NCBI RefSeq assembly: GCF_950295315.1
Contig: NC_080172.1
Coordinates: 118,579,724 to 118,643,723, forward strand
DNA length: 64,000 nucleotides
Direction of reading: 5' to 3'
Source: Erinaceus europaeus
Lineage: Eukaryota; Chordata; Mammalia; Eulipotyphla; Erinaceidae
The notes beneath the pieces are model-generated. The model had not been told where the DNA came from, ran no database searches, and saw only the letters and a list, made by a program, of their open reading frames with translations. A program made the translations under genes and the position numbers. Each line of letters begins with the position of its first letter. The first letter of the stretch is position 1. Positions 10,869-22,638 of the stretch are shown here, piece by piece.

Positions 10869-10869
10869 C

Positions 10870-11390
10870 AAATGTTTTTTCTTTCTTTCTTTTTTTTTCC
10901 CTCCAGGGTTATCCCTGGGGCTTGGTGCTGGCACTATGAAGCCACTGCTCCCAGCAGCCATTTCCCCCATTTTATTGGACAGGACAGAGAGAAATTAAGA
11001 GAGGAGGGAGAGAGAGAGGGAGAGAGAGGGCCGGGTGGTGGCGCACCTGGTTGAGTGCGCATGTTACAGTGTGTAAGGACCTGGGTCGGAGACCCCAGAT
11101 CCCACTTGCAGGGGGAAAGCTTTGCAAGCAAGTGAAGCAGGGCTGCATGTGTCTCTGTTTCTCTCCCTCTCTGTCTCCTCCTTCCCTCACGATTTCTGGC
11201 TGTCTCTAGCCAATAAATAAAGATAATAAAAAGTAAATAGAAGAGAGACACTTGCAGACTTGCTTTGCTGCTTGTGAAACATCCCCCCCCCCTGCAGGTG
11301 GGGAGCAGGGGCTTGAACCCAGATCCTTGTGCAGGTCATTGTGTTTTGTATTATGTGCACTCAACCCGGCGTGCCCTGCCTGGCCCCAAC
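10870..11390 (-). repeat. ERI SINE interrupted by a plus-strand ERI-2 SINE
   Basis: The outer minus copy (10,870-11,028 and 11,240-11,390, with the CTCCAGGGTTATCC extension) is split by a complete plus ERI-2 at 11,029-11,238 ending AATAAATAAAGATAATAAAAAG. Confidence 0.75.
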
Positions 11391-11484
11391 TCCTCTTATT
11401 TCTATTGTCCGTTTTGACGTTCTGTGTGACAAAAGAGGCACCAGCCCGTCCAGGCCCTGCATCAGGACTGAAGGTCCCCGTGCA

Positions 11485-11765
11485 TGTTATTATTTTTTAT
11501 TTTATTTTTTATATTTGCTTATTTATTTTCCCTTTTGTTGCCCTTGTTTTTCATTGTTGTTGTAGTTATTGTTGTTGTTTTTGATGTCGTTGTTTGATAG
11601 GACAGAGAAATGAAGAGAGGAGGGGAAGACAGAGAGGGGGAGAGAAAGCCTGTGAAGCGACTCCCCTGCAGGTGGGGAACCAGGGGCTTGAACCGGGATC
11701 CTTACGCTAGTCCTTGCACTTTGCGCCACCTGTGCTTAACCCGCTGCGCTACCGCCCGACTTCCC
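11485..11765 (-). repeat. ERI-1 type SINE
   Basis: Minus copy with a small internal deletion around GAGAAAGCCTGTGAAGCG. Confidence 0.85.
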
Positions 11766-12189
11766 CCGTGCATGGTATTAATGAATTATCTTCCTTTATC
11801 AATTTGTCTGACATCTGACTGTGGTCCATCCTCAGAAGAGCCCAGCAGGAGAGAGGATGGTTTCTCCTCACCCCCAGAAGGCACATTGTGACTGGCTCCA
11901 CACTGGAGTCATGGTTTGAAGACTTCATCCACGGATCACAGCCTTTAATGCTCTTCTCGACACAAATACACCTACCTCTCTTCGTAAGAGTTTCCCATGC
12001 CTTATATTCCAGTGCTTTACACGCGCAGACACAGATGGCCTTGCACACATATATGTGAATGAAATACTCAAGTTAACCTCACAGTGTGGCTATTACTCAT
12101 ATCATCTGTTCATACTCAGAGCACACACATAACCTCTTGTACAAACCAGATCATGCACATGGATTCTTCTGTTCATGTGGGTGGGCGCG

Positions 12190-12238
<49 letters not shown>
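12190..12238. repeat. (CA)n microsatellite
   Basis: About 24 CA units, 50 bp below the exon 1 donor. Confidence 0.95.
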
Positions 12239-12241
<3 letters not shown>

Positions 12242-12287
12242 TCTTAACATCACTGAATGAGCAAGATTTCACATTCTTTCTAGTTAC

Positions 12288-12330
12288 CTCTCAGAGGATG
12301 AGGATGCTGGAGGCGACGACTTCAACTTCT
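12288..12330 (-). other. PLA2G2A: Probable untranslated exon 1 of gene A
   Basis: The minus strand here reads from just below a TATTTAAA box to CTCTGAGAG followed by a GTAACT donor. It has the same layout as the first exons of genes B, C and D, with a similar ...TCTCTGA-AG end. The 5' edge at about 12,330 is estimated from the TATA position. The intron to exon 2 would be about 10.5 kb, mostly ERI SINEs and simple repeats. It could instead be the promoter of a lost paralogue. Confidence 0.55.
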
Positions 12331-12357
12331 TGATGGTTTTCTTTATTCTGAGCTCCA

Positions 12358-12365
12358 TTTAAATA
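12358..12365 (-). promoter_or_regulatory. PLA2G2A: TATA box TATTTAAA, gene A promoter
   Basis: GCTATTTAAA on the minus strand, about 30 bp before the presumed start site. The same CAGCTATTTAAA context occurs at gene B, and CAGTTATTTAAG at C and D. Confidence 0.55.
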
Positions 12366-12406
12366 GCTGCTCCCTCTGGGAGGTTTGGAATTGTTAGAGT
12401 AAATAA

Positions 12407-12446
<40 letters not shown>

Positions 12447-12468
12447 GTACGTGTGTGTGTGTGTGTTC
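12407..12468. repeat. (GT)n microsatellite
   Basis: About 30 GT units with a few interruptions, 40 bp upstream of the gene A TATA box. Confidence 0.95.
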
Positions 12469-12469
12469 A

Positions 12470-13180
12470 CACACTTTGAGTTTGGCCGTCTCTGCCTACC
12501 AACGTTGTGAACCTAGCGGTTTTTTTAATGATTCTAAGTCAACTTTGAATAGGAATTATAAGGAAACTCAGGGAAAAAAAACAAAGGTTTATTACCTATA
12601 GGGCCTGGAAGCTGTGCAGCACTCCTGAGGTCACAGTGATATTGCAGAGAGCCTCAGTGAGGGGACAGACAGCGTGTGGGTCCGGTGCTGCTGTGGGTGT
12701 TGAGGCTGGGTTTCTGGGTGTTCACATTTATTCATGAATTGAAAGCACAGGACTAGAATATTGAAATATGGAGAGAGAGAACAAGGAAACAGAACAATAT
12801 ACCTATATGGTCAGTTAATAAACTAGCCACAGCTCTACAACAATGGAGACTCAGTGCAGAAGGTGACCTGGTTGTTTAACTAAGTGTATAACTCTGTTTG
12901 GATTTTTTTCAAGATCTTTGAAGTGAATGCTTTGATATCCAAAGCTTCCCTCAGCCACTTGCATTGCTCAAAAGAAGAGGAAAAAGCTTCCCAGGTTTAT
13001 TACAGCCCATCTGGTGGTACTTAGGCTTCTGTGTCAAGGGTGAATATATTCTTTGTCTGGGTAACAAGATATTTTGAGTGTCAGGAGTAGGGTTTATTGT
13101 AACCTAGAATGTACACATGGAAATAGGATTATTATAGCAAATTTATCATAACTATACAGGCAGTGGTTTAAAAGTAGGTC
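12470..13180. other. Upstream region of gene A promoter, no gene seen
   Basis: Unique-looking sequence with no coding exon or recognised repeat. Confidence 0.4.
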
Positions 13181-13184
13181 TGTG

Positions 13185-13400
13185 GGGCCGGGTGGTGGCA
13201 CACTGGGTTGAGCTCAGCACAGGTTACATACCTGAGTTTGAGCCCCTGGTCCCCACCTGCAGGGGAGAAAGCTTTGCAAGTGGTGAAGCAGTGTTATAGG
13301 GGTCTCTCTGCTCCTCTGCCTCCCAGTTACCCACTCCCTTCCTCCTTAATTTCTGCTGTCTCTATCCAATAAATTACTAAAGATAAAAATTTTTAAAAGT
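13185..13400 (+). repeat. ERI-2 type SINE
   Basis: Plus copy starting GGGGCCGGGTGGTGGCACACTGGGTTGAG and ending in an AATAAA-type tail. Confidence 0.8.
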
Positions 13401-14150
13401 CAGTCTGTAGTCACTGTCCCAAATGGAATGGGTCCAGAAATAAAAAAATAATGTCAATCATCTTTTCTTCCAGTCTTGGGTATTCAAGGATTTGGATCAT
13501 ATAAAATACTTCAACACTGTGAACCATTTGGGAATAAATAGGTTTGAACACATCCGTAGTTGGCAGACTGTCCCATATCTCATCAAAGCCATTTCTTAGC
13601 CCAATGAGAACTTCAGTTCAGTTAAAGGGCTGTGACTTATTTCATGAGGCGGAGTCCAAGGATTTTGCTATCTAGTGCAAGGCTTTGCACCAGGTAGTTG
13701 ATAAAATATATTCTAGACCAGGTAGATATTAATTGCAATTATCTGTGCCAGGTTTTCAGGACATCTGTAAACTCCAAGCTCAATCCCCCTTTTCTTCTGG
13801 TGTTTGTGTGGCTCTGAGAGCTTGAAGCCTTTTTCTGTCTCTGTGCATCTCCTGGTCCTTGTTGACCCAACTGGCAATCATGAGCCGATCTTTCTTTGTG
13901 GACTGTTTTACTATAAAACAGAAACTACTGAGCTTCGTGGCCCAAACTTGTAGAGTGAGCTAATTCTGGGTAGGCCGATGAACTCTTTTTTCCTGCACTC
14001 CAAGATGTCCTGGATTTTGCTCAGACTCCCTATTTACAATATGTCACCAGAGGGGACATTCATCTTGCTATGAAGACCTCCCAGGGTCAAGCCCAGGGTC
14101 ACATGGGAGGTGAGACATCGATGGAGAAAGCCCCAATGCTGTGATGTTGT
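13401..14150. other. Unassigned sequence
   Basis: No coding exon, RNA gene or repeat recognised. Confidence 0.4.
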
Positions 14151-14209
14151 TCCCTCTCTCTGGTTATTTCTCTGTCTCTGAATGAAATAATTGCCTGGAG
14201 TGGTGAAAG

Positions 14210-14460
14210 TGTTATGCCCAGAGGTTCGAGTCCCGAAGAAGACCAGAATCACATACACTGGCAAGAGCCTTTATTAGGAAGCTTAAGCTTGGGCCGCTGA
14301 CTCCCTTCCAAGCAAGGGGAGAGTCTGCGACCCCGATCATTTCTCATCCCACCTTTTTATAGTTATCACAGGGTGGGTACAGGTGGAAATAGTTACGCAG
14401 AACAAGGAACAGTTGGTTTCGAGTTAACAGCTGTTCTCAGTATTCGGGGCTTTTCTCACA
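14210..14460 (-). repeat. Solo LTR with 5-bp target duplication
   Basis: Minus-sense element beginning TGTGAGAAAAGCCCCG and ending GGCATAACA, with AATAAAGG near its end. It is flanked by GAAAG on both sides (14,205-14,209 and 14,461-14,465). Confidence 0.75.
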
Positions 14461-14499
14461 GAAAGCATGCCGCTTAAGAGGGCCTAGCTCTGTGGAAAT

Positions 14500-14640
14500 A
14501 AGTGGTAATAATAATAATAATAATAATAAATTTATAAAAAAGGAAAAAGCACTTTGCTGGGAATTAAGCCTGAACCTCTGAGCCTCAGGTGGGAGAAACT
14601 TTTGCATGCCACTATGCCGTCTCCCCAGCCGGCCCCCATA
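14500..14640 (-). repeat. (TAA)n and short tRNA-like SINE
   Basis: (TAA)9 at 14,504-14,530, then CTGGGAATTAAGCCTGAACCTCTGAGCCTCAGG...GTCTCCCCAGCC, a minus copy of the short SINE. Confidence 0.6.
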
Positions 14641-14949
14641 AAATTTAGATGGAAACACGGATCAGACTAGACTGCACAAGTGGGGACAAGGACACAGTAG
14701 GAGAACACATGCCACCCACGTCCACACACCCATCTAGGGAAAACATTCTAAACAGACATGTTTCATAAAAGTGTATGCACAGTGGGTCACGGGCCTAAAG
14801 GAATAAAATAAAACAGTGATTCCGGGGGCCACCATTTCCATTCTAGTCTTAAGATAGGTAGACAGAGCAGGAGGACGAGAGAGGGTCAGGGAGCACAGAG
14901 ACGTCGCTGACCCCACAGTGCTCCCATGAGCTAGTGGATCCCACATGTG

Positions 14950-15595
14950 GTGAGATGTGTGCTCTCCTTCCTGGACAAGCTGTCTCCCAGCTCGGAACCT
15001 TTTCTGTCTTGTATCAACTGAGGTTTCCAGTGCCTTGTGGGGAAGGAGAGGCCAGAGAGGTCATCTCTGTCTCCCAGTAGCAGATGCTTCTGTTTCTCCT
15101 CAGCTCAATGAGCCTTTGTCTTGCTACCCTGCTGTCTTGTTTCCGAGTACATTTACACTGAAGTCTGTTAGGATTTCTTTAGAATTGACCCCTTTAACCT
15201 TTATGTTGTTAAACCTCTCTGTGGGCAACAATTTCCCTTGTTCTGAAGGAAGCTTTGTGAGACCAGTCGTGTTCCAGCTGCTCTCTTTTCTTTATTGTTA
15301 GCATTTTCCACATCCTTTCCTTTTAATCTAGGTACATATAATGTAAACACAGACAGCCGTCATTTCTCTTTACTGTATGCAAATCAAAGACGTAAGCTCT
15401 AATCACCTGAGCATATAGTTCAAGGGGGCATCAGCTTCAAAGAGAAAATCCTCAAACATTACTGACCGCAGCACCAGATGGCGAGCCAGCCTGGCTTCCC
15501 CATGGAAGCTCCCTTGTTTCCGACATCTGGTCTCATCAACTGACTTTTGGGTTACTTATTTCTTGGCTAGTTTAAAAATCTCTCTCAGCACCATA
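14950..15595 (+). repeat. Unclassified interspersed repeat, copy 1
   Basis: Matches 38,870-39,500 in the same orientation: TTCTTTAGAA.TGA.C, CTTGTTCTGAAGG, CAGACAG, CATCA.CTTCAAA, then TCTCATCA.CTGACTTTTGGG. It is too diverged for me to name. Confidence 0.55.
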
Positions 15596-15769
15596 AAGTC
15601 CTGCTGCAAGGTGAGAAATGAAGCCAGGTCACCCGGAGGCCACTCACTGCTGAGCCTCAGTCGAACCCACACACAGAAACACACTCTCCTGGTCCTGGGT
15701 CTGAAATATCCACTCAGGCTGAGTCAAACCAAGTAACTCAAACAAGGGAACAAGAAAATATATTCTTTT

Positions 15770-16230
15770 TGTTTGTTTCTTTGTTAATAGGTCTTTCTCT
15801 CTCTCCATAACAACTGACAAGACTGTAAGATAACAGGGGCACAGTTCCACACAGTTCCCACCACCAGAGCTCCATGTCCCCTCCCCTCCACTGGAAGCTT
15901 CCCTGTTCTTTATCCCTCTGGGAACATGGACCCAGGATCATTATGGGGAGCAGAAGGTGGGAGTTCTGGCTTCTGTAATGGCTTCTCCACTGGACATGGG
16001 TGTTGGCAGGTGCATGCACACCCCCAGCCTGTGTCTGTCTTTCCCTAGTGGGGCAGGGCTCTGGGGAGGGGAGGTTCCAGGACACACGGCGATGTCATCT
16101 GCCCAGGGAGGTCAAGTTGGCATCTGGAACCTGGTGGCTGAAAAGGAGTTAAGATATAAAGCAGGACAATTTGCTGACTAACCATGAACTTAAAGGCTGG
16201 AATATTGCAGATGAAGATTTGGGGTCTCCA
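15770..16230 (-). repeat. Half-L1/L1-lineage 3' end repeat
   Basis: Minus copy of the GGTTCCAGATG...TCTGGTGGTGGGAACTGTGTGGAACTGTGCCCCTG repeat. Confidence 0.65.
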
Positions 16231-16527
16231 TTTTGGAAAAAGCTAGTAGGTTTACTTTAGGTATATTCCAAGGGGCCTAAGACTTTACTCGTTTTTGCCT
16301 GTGTCTGACATCTGATATGGCGGTGACCTAAGTTATTGTCTGGGGAGGGGGTTTAAAACCCATCTTTTTGTTTGTAACAAAGAAATTCCACAGAAAGCTA
16401 ACATCAGCAAGAAGCACCAGGGGCACATCTGGAAGGGAGTTCAGGGCACAGCAGAGACGGATGATACGGTAAACCCTGAGTGCCGAGCCTGCCAGTCATC
16501 TCAGGACAGACCCACTATTCACTACCC

Positions 16528-16575
16528 TTCCTTCCTTCCTTCCTTCCTTCCTTCCTTCCTTCCTACCTTCCTTTC
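16528..16575. repeat. (CCTT)n simple repeat
   Basis: About nine CCTT units grading into a T-rich tract. Confidence 0.9.
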
Positions 16576-16596
16576 TTCTTTCTTTTCTTTTTTTTT

Positions 16597-16790
16597 TTAA
16601 ATTTCTTTATTGGTGGATTAGCGGTTTACAGGTGGCAGTAAATACACTAGTTTGGACATGCATAACATTTTCCAGTTTTCCATGTAACAATTCAACCCCA
16701 CCTAGGTCCTCCTCCGCCATCATGTTCCAGGACCTGACCCCCCCACCCCGGAGTCTTTGACTTTGGTGCAGCGCACCAGCTGCAGCCCAT
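16597..16790 (-). mobile_element. L1 3' UTR fragment
   Basis: Minus L1 terminus: TTTCTTTATTGGTGGATTAG complement, GCATGTCCAAACTAG, GGTGGGGTTGAATTG. Confidence 0.8.
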
Positions 16791-17094
16791 CTGTTCAACG
16801 TGTCCTCACCATTCTACTAGCGAACCCCTTGTGGCGTCAAGGTAGGTAATAGTCTGAAGGTTAACAGGCCGAGTATTTCCCCATCAGTTCTGGGGTGATT
16901 TCTGTGGTGGAGGAGGTGGCTTTGGCCTCTCCCAACACCCACTGATTTCTGGGAAGTCATGGACTTGTTGGCCTCCCAGAGAGATTGACTAAATCAGAGT
17001 TTGTGCTCGTCTAAAACAAGCACAAGCCCAGAATGTGGAGATATATCTGGTGTGTTAGACATTTCCCACCAGTGAGCCCAACTCTCCTCAATAC

Positions 17095-17270
17095 TGTATT
17101 TCTTTTCTTTTTCTGTTTTGATCAGGACACAGAGAAATTGAGAGGGAAGGGGGAGATAGAGACAGAGAGATCAGGAGAGACACTTGCAGCCCTGCTCTAC
17201 TGTTTGACTGTTTGAGACCCTCCCCACTCCCATAGGTGAAGGCAGGTGCTTGAACCCAGGGCCGTGGGCA
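17095..17270 (-). repeat. ERI-2 type SINE
   Basis: Minus copy with TCTCAATTTCTCTGTGTCC and GGTTCAAGCACCTGCC-like segment. Confidence 0.65.
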
Positions 17271-17439
17271 TGGCCATACACATGCTGTCCTGAGTGAATC
17301 TCTGGTCTCAGTACTCAAAAGGTCTCAGTTTTCAAAAGTCGTGTTGCGTCTAAGTAAGAGCCTCACGGACTCAACCGTTTCCACATTCTTCCTTCTCTCA
17401 TCTTCTCTTCCACTCAGCTTGTACCTTCACTCACTCACT

Positions 17440-17590
17440 TATTATTATTTTATTTTTATTTATTTATTTTTTATTTTACCAGAGCCATGATCAACTCTGA
17501 TTTATGCTGGTGCAGGGGATTGAACCTGGGACTCTAGAGCCTCAGGCAGGAGAGTCTCTTTGCAGAACCATCGTGCTGCTCCTCTATCCT
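17440..17590 (-). repeat. Short tRNA-like SINE
   Basis: ATTTTACCAGAGCCATGATCAACTCTG..GGGGATTGAACCTGGGACTC...CATCGTGCTGCTCC. Confidence 0.65.
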
Positions 17591-18185
17591 TTCTCTCACC
17601 TGTTAACATTATTGTCCTGGTTCTAGCTTAGACTGCAGTAAGTAAGCACCCAGTTCCCCTGTAGATCAGTTCTAGGGAACCTGGAAGACTGTTTTTTTCA
17701 GTCACAGAAGACTGTGATTTTCAGATAGAGAGAGACAGAGAGCAGGACGCAGGACGTGGCGGCCTCACCCCGTGTTCCTGGGGCTCTCCGTGTGCTACAC
17801 GTGGTGCTCTGAGGCTGGTTGTCCTCGGGGTACAGTGTGCACTCTGCCAGGCACGTTTCTTCTGGTCCCTTCACTTCTTCTTCTTCTTAGATTCCTGAGT
17901 AGCATTGCATTGTGGACAAAGAGCACAGTTTGCTGTTCGTTTCCCTGCCCTGGGAGTTTCTACTGTTCAGAAATAGCTCCAGATAAATACACTAGCTCAG
18001 AGTGTGTGTTAGGATCTGACCAGTAAAGGCAAGGGGAGCTGGCTCACCTGACAGACTCCTCAGCCTGAGGCTAAGCCCCAGTTATCACCTGGGAACAAGA
18101 CAGAAAGGGGGAGCCTGGGTGGGTAGGGCAGTGCTGTGGGCTATCTCCTTTCTCCCTGTCTCTGTCCCCTACCCTTTGTCTGGAA

Positions 18186-18220
<35 letters not shown>

Positions 18221-18335
18221 GTTTCTGCCTGTATCATAGAAAAAGAAGCACAAGCAGAAAAAGCAGTTGGGAATGGGGGTTGGAGTAGTCATGTAGGCAG
18301 TGAGCCCCAATGGTGACCTTCCTGACCAAGTGTGA

Positions 18336-18470
18336 GGCAAAGAAGATAGCATGATGGCTATACAAACATCTTTTATAACTGAGGCTCCTGAGTCCCAGGT
18401 TCAATTCCTAGCACCACCATACACCAGAGCTGAGCAGTGCTCTAGTTGGTTTTTTTTTTAAAAAAAAACA
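18336..18470 (+). repeat. Short tRNA-like SINE
   Basis: GAAGATAGCATGATGGCTATACAAAC, GGTTCAATTCC, CACCACCATACACCAGAGCTGAGCAGTGCTC, A/T tail. Confidence 0.7.
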
Positions 18471-19285
18471 ACAAAACCAAAACAGTTTTAATAAAAGAAG
18501 CTGACTAGTACACAGAAACCACACCCAGCGCCAACCCAGGGCACACGACTCAGCCGACCACACTCTGCACTGGGGACACGGCCCCTCGAGTGTTTCTGGC
18601 AAAGACCCCAAGACCTGCTCCTACCGGCTCATCCCCTGGCTACGTCACAGTCCCACCACTTTGGCCTGCGGCACTGGTGGGTGTCAGCTTGCCCTCCGTG
18701 AGCTTGCTGCGTGGGCACAGGCGGAAACCCGCTGCTCACAACTGCGTCCTGAGCAGAAGCCTATGCGGGACTCCACACCCAGAACCTGATGGTAGCTGCT
18801 TGGGGGGAGGGGCACCGCCCTGGCTCAGGTGGAGAACCCACCACAATGATAGGAGGGGAGATGTTTTCAGGGAAGAGCAGATACGGCTTTTGTAGTTCCC
18901 AGGGCAAGATGAATGCTGGTTATTAAACATTCCCAGGTGGTTTTGACTGAATATGAACCTGGTGAACACTCCAGGTGTCTCTTCACTGGTCCCAGGTCTG
19001 GGAGCAGGTGTGAGGGGAGAAAGGGAGCCTGAGGGGTGGGCTGAGGGGCAGCATAGACGGACCCATCTTCCTCAGACTGACAGACAGCACGTGGGGCTAC
19101 CGCTCCCCAGGCCATCTGGGCTGGCGTTCTTCTCTCTGGAGGAATGAGCAGGGCTGCTCTGTCCCAGGGAGGGAGAGCTGGGGAGGCTTTCATTGGCAGT
19201 GCCACAGAGGGTTTCACTCGTGATGATGTTGACAGGTGGGATGTCAGGCCAGTGTCTGCAGCCTTAGCGCTTCAGCTTCTGCAGA
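18471..19285. other. Unassigned GC-rich stretch
   Basis: Short open frames on both strands have no recognisable domain and no splice context. No repeat is recognised either. Confidence 0.35.
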
Positions 19286-19288
19286 AAT

Positions 19289-19765
19289 GTTGTTGTGTGC
19301 GGGCAATGGAGAAGAGAGAGAGGGAGTCCGGAGTGAAGAGGAAACACAAATCTTTATTTACGCTGGCACCTCAGAGTTGGGTGCTAGAGAGGCAGGTTGG
19401 GCCACGTGGAGGTAGCGAAAATGGCCGCCTCACGCAGTAACCTTTCCTGTGTCTGAACACCAGAGTGAAGCGCTGGCAAGAGAGTGAGGTGCGGAAGAAG
19501 AAGGGCTTTTGTAGGAGCAGCTTTCATGAAAATGGGAAGGGGGAGGAGTAACCATAGCACTCCAGGATAGGATAATAACTCTTGTGAGAATGGGAGGGGG
19601 GAGGAGTGACCAAAGCACTCCAAATATGGTGGGGAAATAGACAATGCCCTGAGGGCACAACATGGCTGAACAGGCACTCCGAGAATGTCCCAACTCTCGC
19701 GGGAACTAGCAGTAGCCGGAGGGGACAACATGCCAGATGTGACTGCATTGGCACAATTTCCCAGC
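19289..19765 (-). repeat. ERV LTR (3' LTR of a decayed provirus)
   Basis: Minus-sense LTR starting TGCTGGGAAATTGTGCC directly after a purine tract (AAAGGAAAGGGGGAGA), with AATAAAGATTTGTG near its end at about 19,350. Homologous to the solo LTR at 61.3-62.05 kb. Confidence 0.75.
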
Positions 19766-20439
19766 ATCTCCCCCTTTCCTTTTATCTAATGCCCACGGCA
19801 ACAGTGTGTAAAGTCTATGAACTACTCAGGGTCAGTCTATGAAAAACCAGCAACGTAAGGGAAAGGAAGCTACTGTAAAATTGTCTAAAGTGTCCAAAGG
19901 GTATACCAGCAAGTCCGATAGAAGTCTCAGTCCAAAGTAGGCGACTAGGGGGAGAAATGGCAGGGGATGAAATGCTGCATGAGGAAGGTCAGCCTCTGGA
20001 ATTCCGCTTTTCTGTAGATTGTGAGCTGGAACCACCCAAACGTGACAGGCAAAGCAGAAGCAGGAAAGGCAGACAGGCAGTAAAAAAGTTCTGTCCTTGG
20101 AGTCTGTGAATCAGGTTCTTCAGATCGCATCAGGTGACATCTAGGTTTTCGGGGGAGGTTGTGCCACTGTAGTTGTGCCATCTAGTGGGTGATGTCAAGG
20201 TGTGCAGCGGTCCAGATGGTTTTTTCCGGGATTCCTGTGGAAGAAACACAAACAATCTGCTTCTCGTGGTTAGCAGGGCATCTGATTTGAATGCTTTATA
20301 GAAAAAGAGGTTTGGTGCCTTAGTCAACTGAGTATTGGAGGATGTATCTTTCCTATTCATTTATGATTATATATTCATGGGGAAAAAGAACTTATCTTTT
20401 AACAAAGACTCTAAGGTGTAGGGAAGCGGGAATTATCTT

Positions 20440-20725
20440 ATCCCTTTTATTATTTTTTTGTATCTTGCCTTTTGTTGCCCTAGTCTTTTATTGTTGTAAT
20501 TATATTGTTGTTATTGCTGATATTGTGGTTGTTGGATAGAGCAGAGAGAAATGGAGAGAGGAGGGGAAGACAGAGGGAGAGAAAGACACTTGTAGACCTT
20601 CTTCACTGCCCGTGAAGTGATTCCCCTGCAGGTGAGGAGCTGGGGGCTCAAACTGGGATCCTCAAGCCAGTTCTTGCACTTAGCGCCACCTGCGCTAAAC
20701 CCGTTGCGCCACCGCCCGATTCCCA
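20440..20725 (-). repeat. ERI-1 type SINE
   Basis: Full minus copy, with GGAATTATCTT before and GGAACTATCTT after as probable target duplication. Confidence 0.85.
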
Positions 20726-21171
20726 GGAACTATCTTTTAACATAAACTCTATGGCCATGCCAATAGCAACCTTGAGGGCACATGTGGCTCCCCACATGTC
20801 CCCCTGTCTTATATCATGTTTTGATGTTTGACGGACTTTGTTTTGTGGCAGGGTGGACTGTGCCTCTCTTAGGTTGGCGATCAGCCTTCCGTCTTACCCG
20901 TCATTGGAACACCTGGTCATTTTTGCCCAGTAGTACCAGGTGCTCTGTCTTAGGTTGACTGGATAGCGCTAGTTTCCCCTTACCCGTCATTGGCTAGCCA
21001 GCCCTCTACATGGTGGACGTTCTGATGGAGGGGGGCAAATCCTCCACAGCAACTCAATATTCTTCCATGTCCAGCCTATGATAGTGAGTTTGTATAGGTT
21101 GCATCTTTATGGCATCAATCTGTTGTCACAAAAAGGCTATTAGCTTGTTAAGAATTATAGGACCATGGTCT

Positions 21172-21315
21172 GGGAGGTGTCGCAGTGGATAAGGCGTTAG
21201 ACTCTCAAGCGTGAGGTCCCAAGTTTGATCCCTGGCAGCACATGTACCAGAAAGATATCTGGTTCTTTCTCTTTCCTCCTTTCTTTCTCATTAATAAATA
21301 AATTAAAATGTTGAA
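21172..21315 (+). repeat. tRNA-derived SINE (GGTCTGGGAGGTGTCGCAGTGGATAA type)
   Basis: Clear A- and B-box regions (GTGGATAAGGCG; AGTTTGATCCC), then TTTCTCATTAATAAATAAATTAAAATG. Confidence 0.85.
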
Positions 21316-21795
21316 AAAAAGAATTATAGGACCTATTGTGAGCAGAAGAAGTAAAACAAGCTAGGGTCCCACAACTAATGTAGACAGGTAAGGAAGGGAT
21401 GAAGAGGTGGGATCATATTTTAAGTCTAAGGGAAGCAGTCAGTGGATGTGATGTCCAGGGGAACAGCCATTTGTCTTTGGGGGTAGTAAAGGATGTCCGT
21501 GGCATTGGTGATGTTATAAAGGGAAACATCTTTAAATTGTTGGCTGACAAAGGCAGGTCTATGGTGGCCAGACAAGATACACCAGTTAATTGTACAAGAA
21601 TATGTGAATGTTGTTAATTCACACAGAAACACCATGGAGTTGGCTCCAAAGCGAAGTCCACTGAGATGAGGGGTGAAGCTTGGTGTGCGGGTGTGAGGGG
21701 ACTGACCAGAGCCTGGCAACCAACAATACTTTAGCCACTTGCAACAGCCCATCCTGTACCAGGATGTTCTTAGGGCCCTGCATCAGTGCAGCTGC

Positions 21796-21892
21796 ATAAA
21801 CACTCTTGCACACACCTGTGCACACACCTGCACACACACCTGAGCACACTTCCTGTGCACACACTTACACACACACACACACACACACACAC
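21796..21892. repeat. ACACACCTG-rich minisatellite, left part
   Basis: Imperfect CACACACCTGCACA units and a (CA)n run. The array continues at 22,639-22,741 and was split by the LTR insertion. Confidence 0.85.
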
Positions 21893-21897
21893 CTACA

Positions 21898-22638
21898 TGT
21901 TGGGCAGTATGCCAGAATCCCCCTGCTTATCCCTGCAGTCTATTTACATAACCAGTTACCTAGGAACCTCCCTGCCTGCAGGGCACTGGTTTAATCCCCA
22001 CTGGTTCACGATGTCTTTTTGCTCTGCCCCCTCTCGTACTCACCCTGATTTCCACCAGTCTCTTTTCGCTCCACCCTCTCTATGTCACATCCTGTTTCCA
22101 TCCTACTTGGTGAGTATATATACAGCTGCTCTTCTGTCGTTAATGTTCGGGGCTCCAGCAGGCCGGGCTAGCTTCGCAGCGGTAGACAGAGACTGGGGAC
22201 ACATGGCTGAGCAGAGAAGCTGTATTTCTTTATTCACAAACAAGATTCAAAAACTAACCCAAACCAATCACCACACAGATCTGTCCTGCATCCTTCTCCT
22301 CCGGCGGCAGCGGCAAGAACTCTCGAAATCCGTAGGGGTCCTGGGGGCGGGGAGAAGGGGGCCCGTGAAACTAGCAGGGGCCATACCACAGTCTCCCAGA
22401 GGCGGGGGCGGGGGGACGGTGAGACCAAAACCAATGTGAAGCATACAACACTCTTCTGTTTCAACACATTGGGGATTGCCTTCCGGCTCTGAGAGTCCCA
22501 GAGTCTCTCTCCTGCGACGCTAGCCCGGCACGAGTTCTTGATCCCTCTCCCATGCAGCAGCTAGGTTGGCTCCAGTTGAGTTCTCTCCAACCCAGAGAGC
22601 ACGTGCTCGGGAAGAAGCACCCTCAGGCTACCCCGGCA
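21898..22638 (+). repeat. Solo ERV LTR with 6-bp target duplication, host of a nested LTR
   Basis: Starts TGTTGGGCAGTATGCC and ends CTACCCCGGCA. CCTACA flanks it at 21,892-21,897 and 22,639-22,644. Internal blocks (CTATTTACATAAC, TGGTTTAATCCCCACTGG) tie it to the 32.6 kb LTR family. It is interrupted at 22,135-22,450. Confidence 0.85.
22135..22450 (-). repeat. Solo ERV LTR nested inside another LTR
   Basis: Minus-sense LTR from TGTTGTATGCTTC to CATTAACGACA. CTCTTC is duplicated at 22,129-22,134 and 22,451-22,456. It carries AATAAAGAAATACAGC and an R/U5 block resembling the host LTR family. Confidence 0.85.

Larger units (their letters stand above)
19766..21790 (-). mobile_element. Decayed ERV internal region with possible env remnant
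   Basis: Minus-sense sequence upstream of the 19.3 kb LTR. Its 3' part, before the polypurine tract, matches the internal part of the 32.6-35.0 kb ERV (AGAAAAGCGGAATTNCAG, GCAGCATTTCATCCCCTG). A 108-codon frame at 21,426-21,752 contains an N-glycosylation motif (NITNATD) and env-like spacing, but I cannot confirm homology. It is interrupted by an ERI-1 SINE (20,440-20,725) and a tRNA-derived SINE (21,172-21,315). No gag or pol is visible and frames are broken, so it is defective. Confidence 0.5.
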
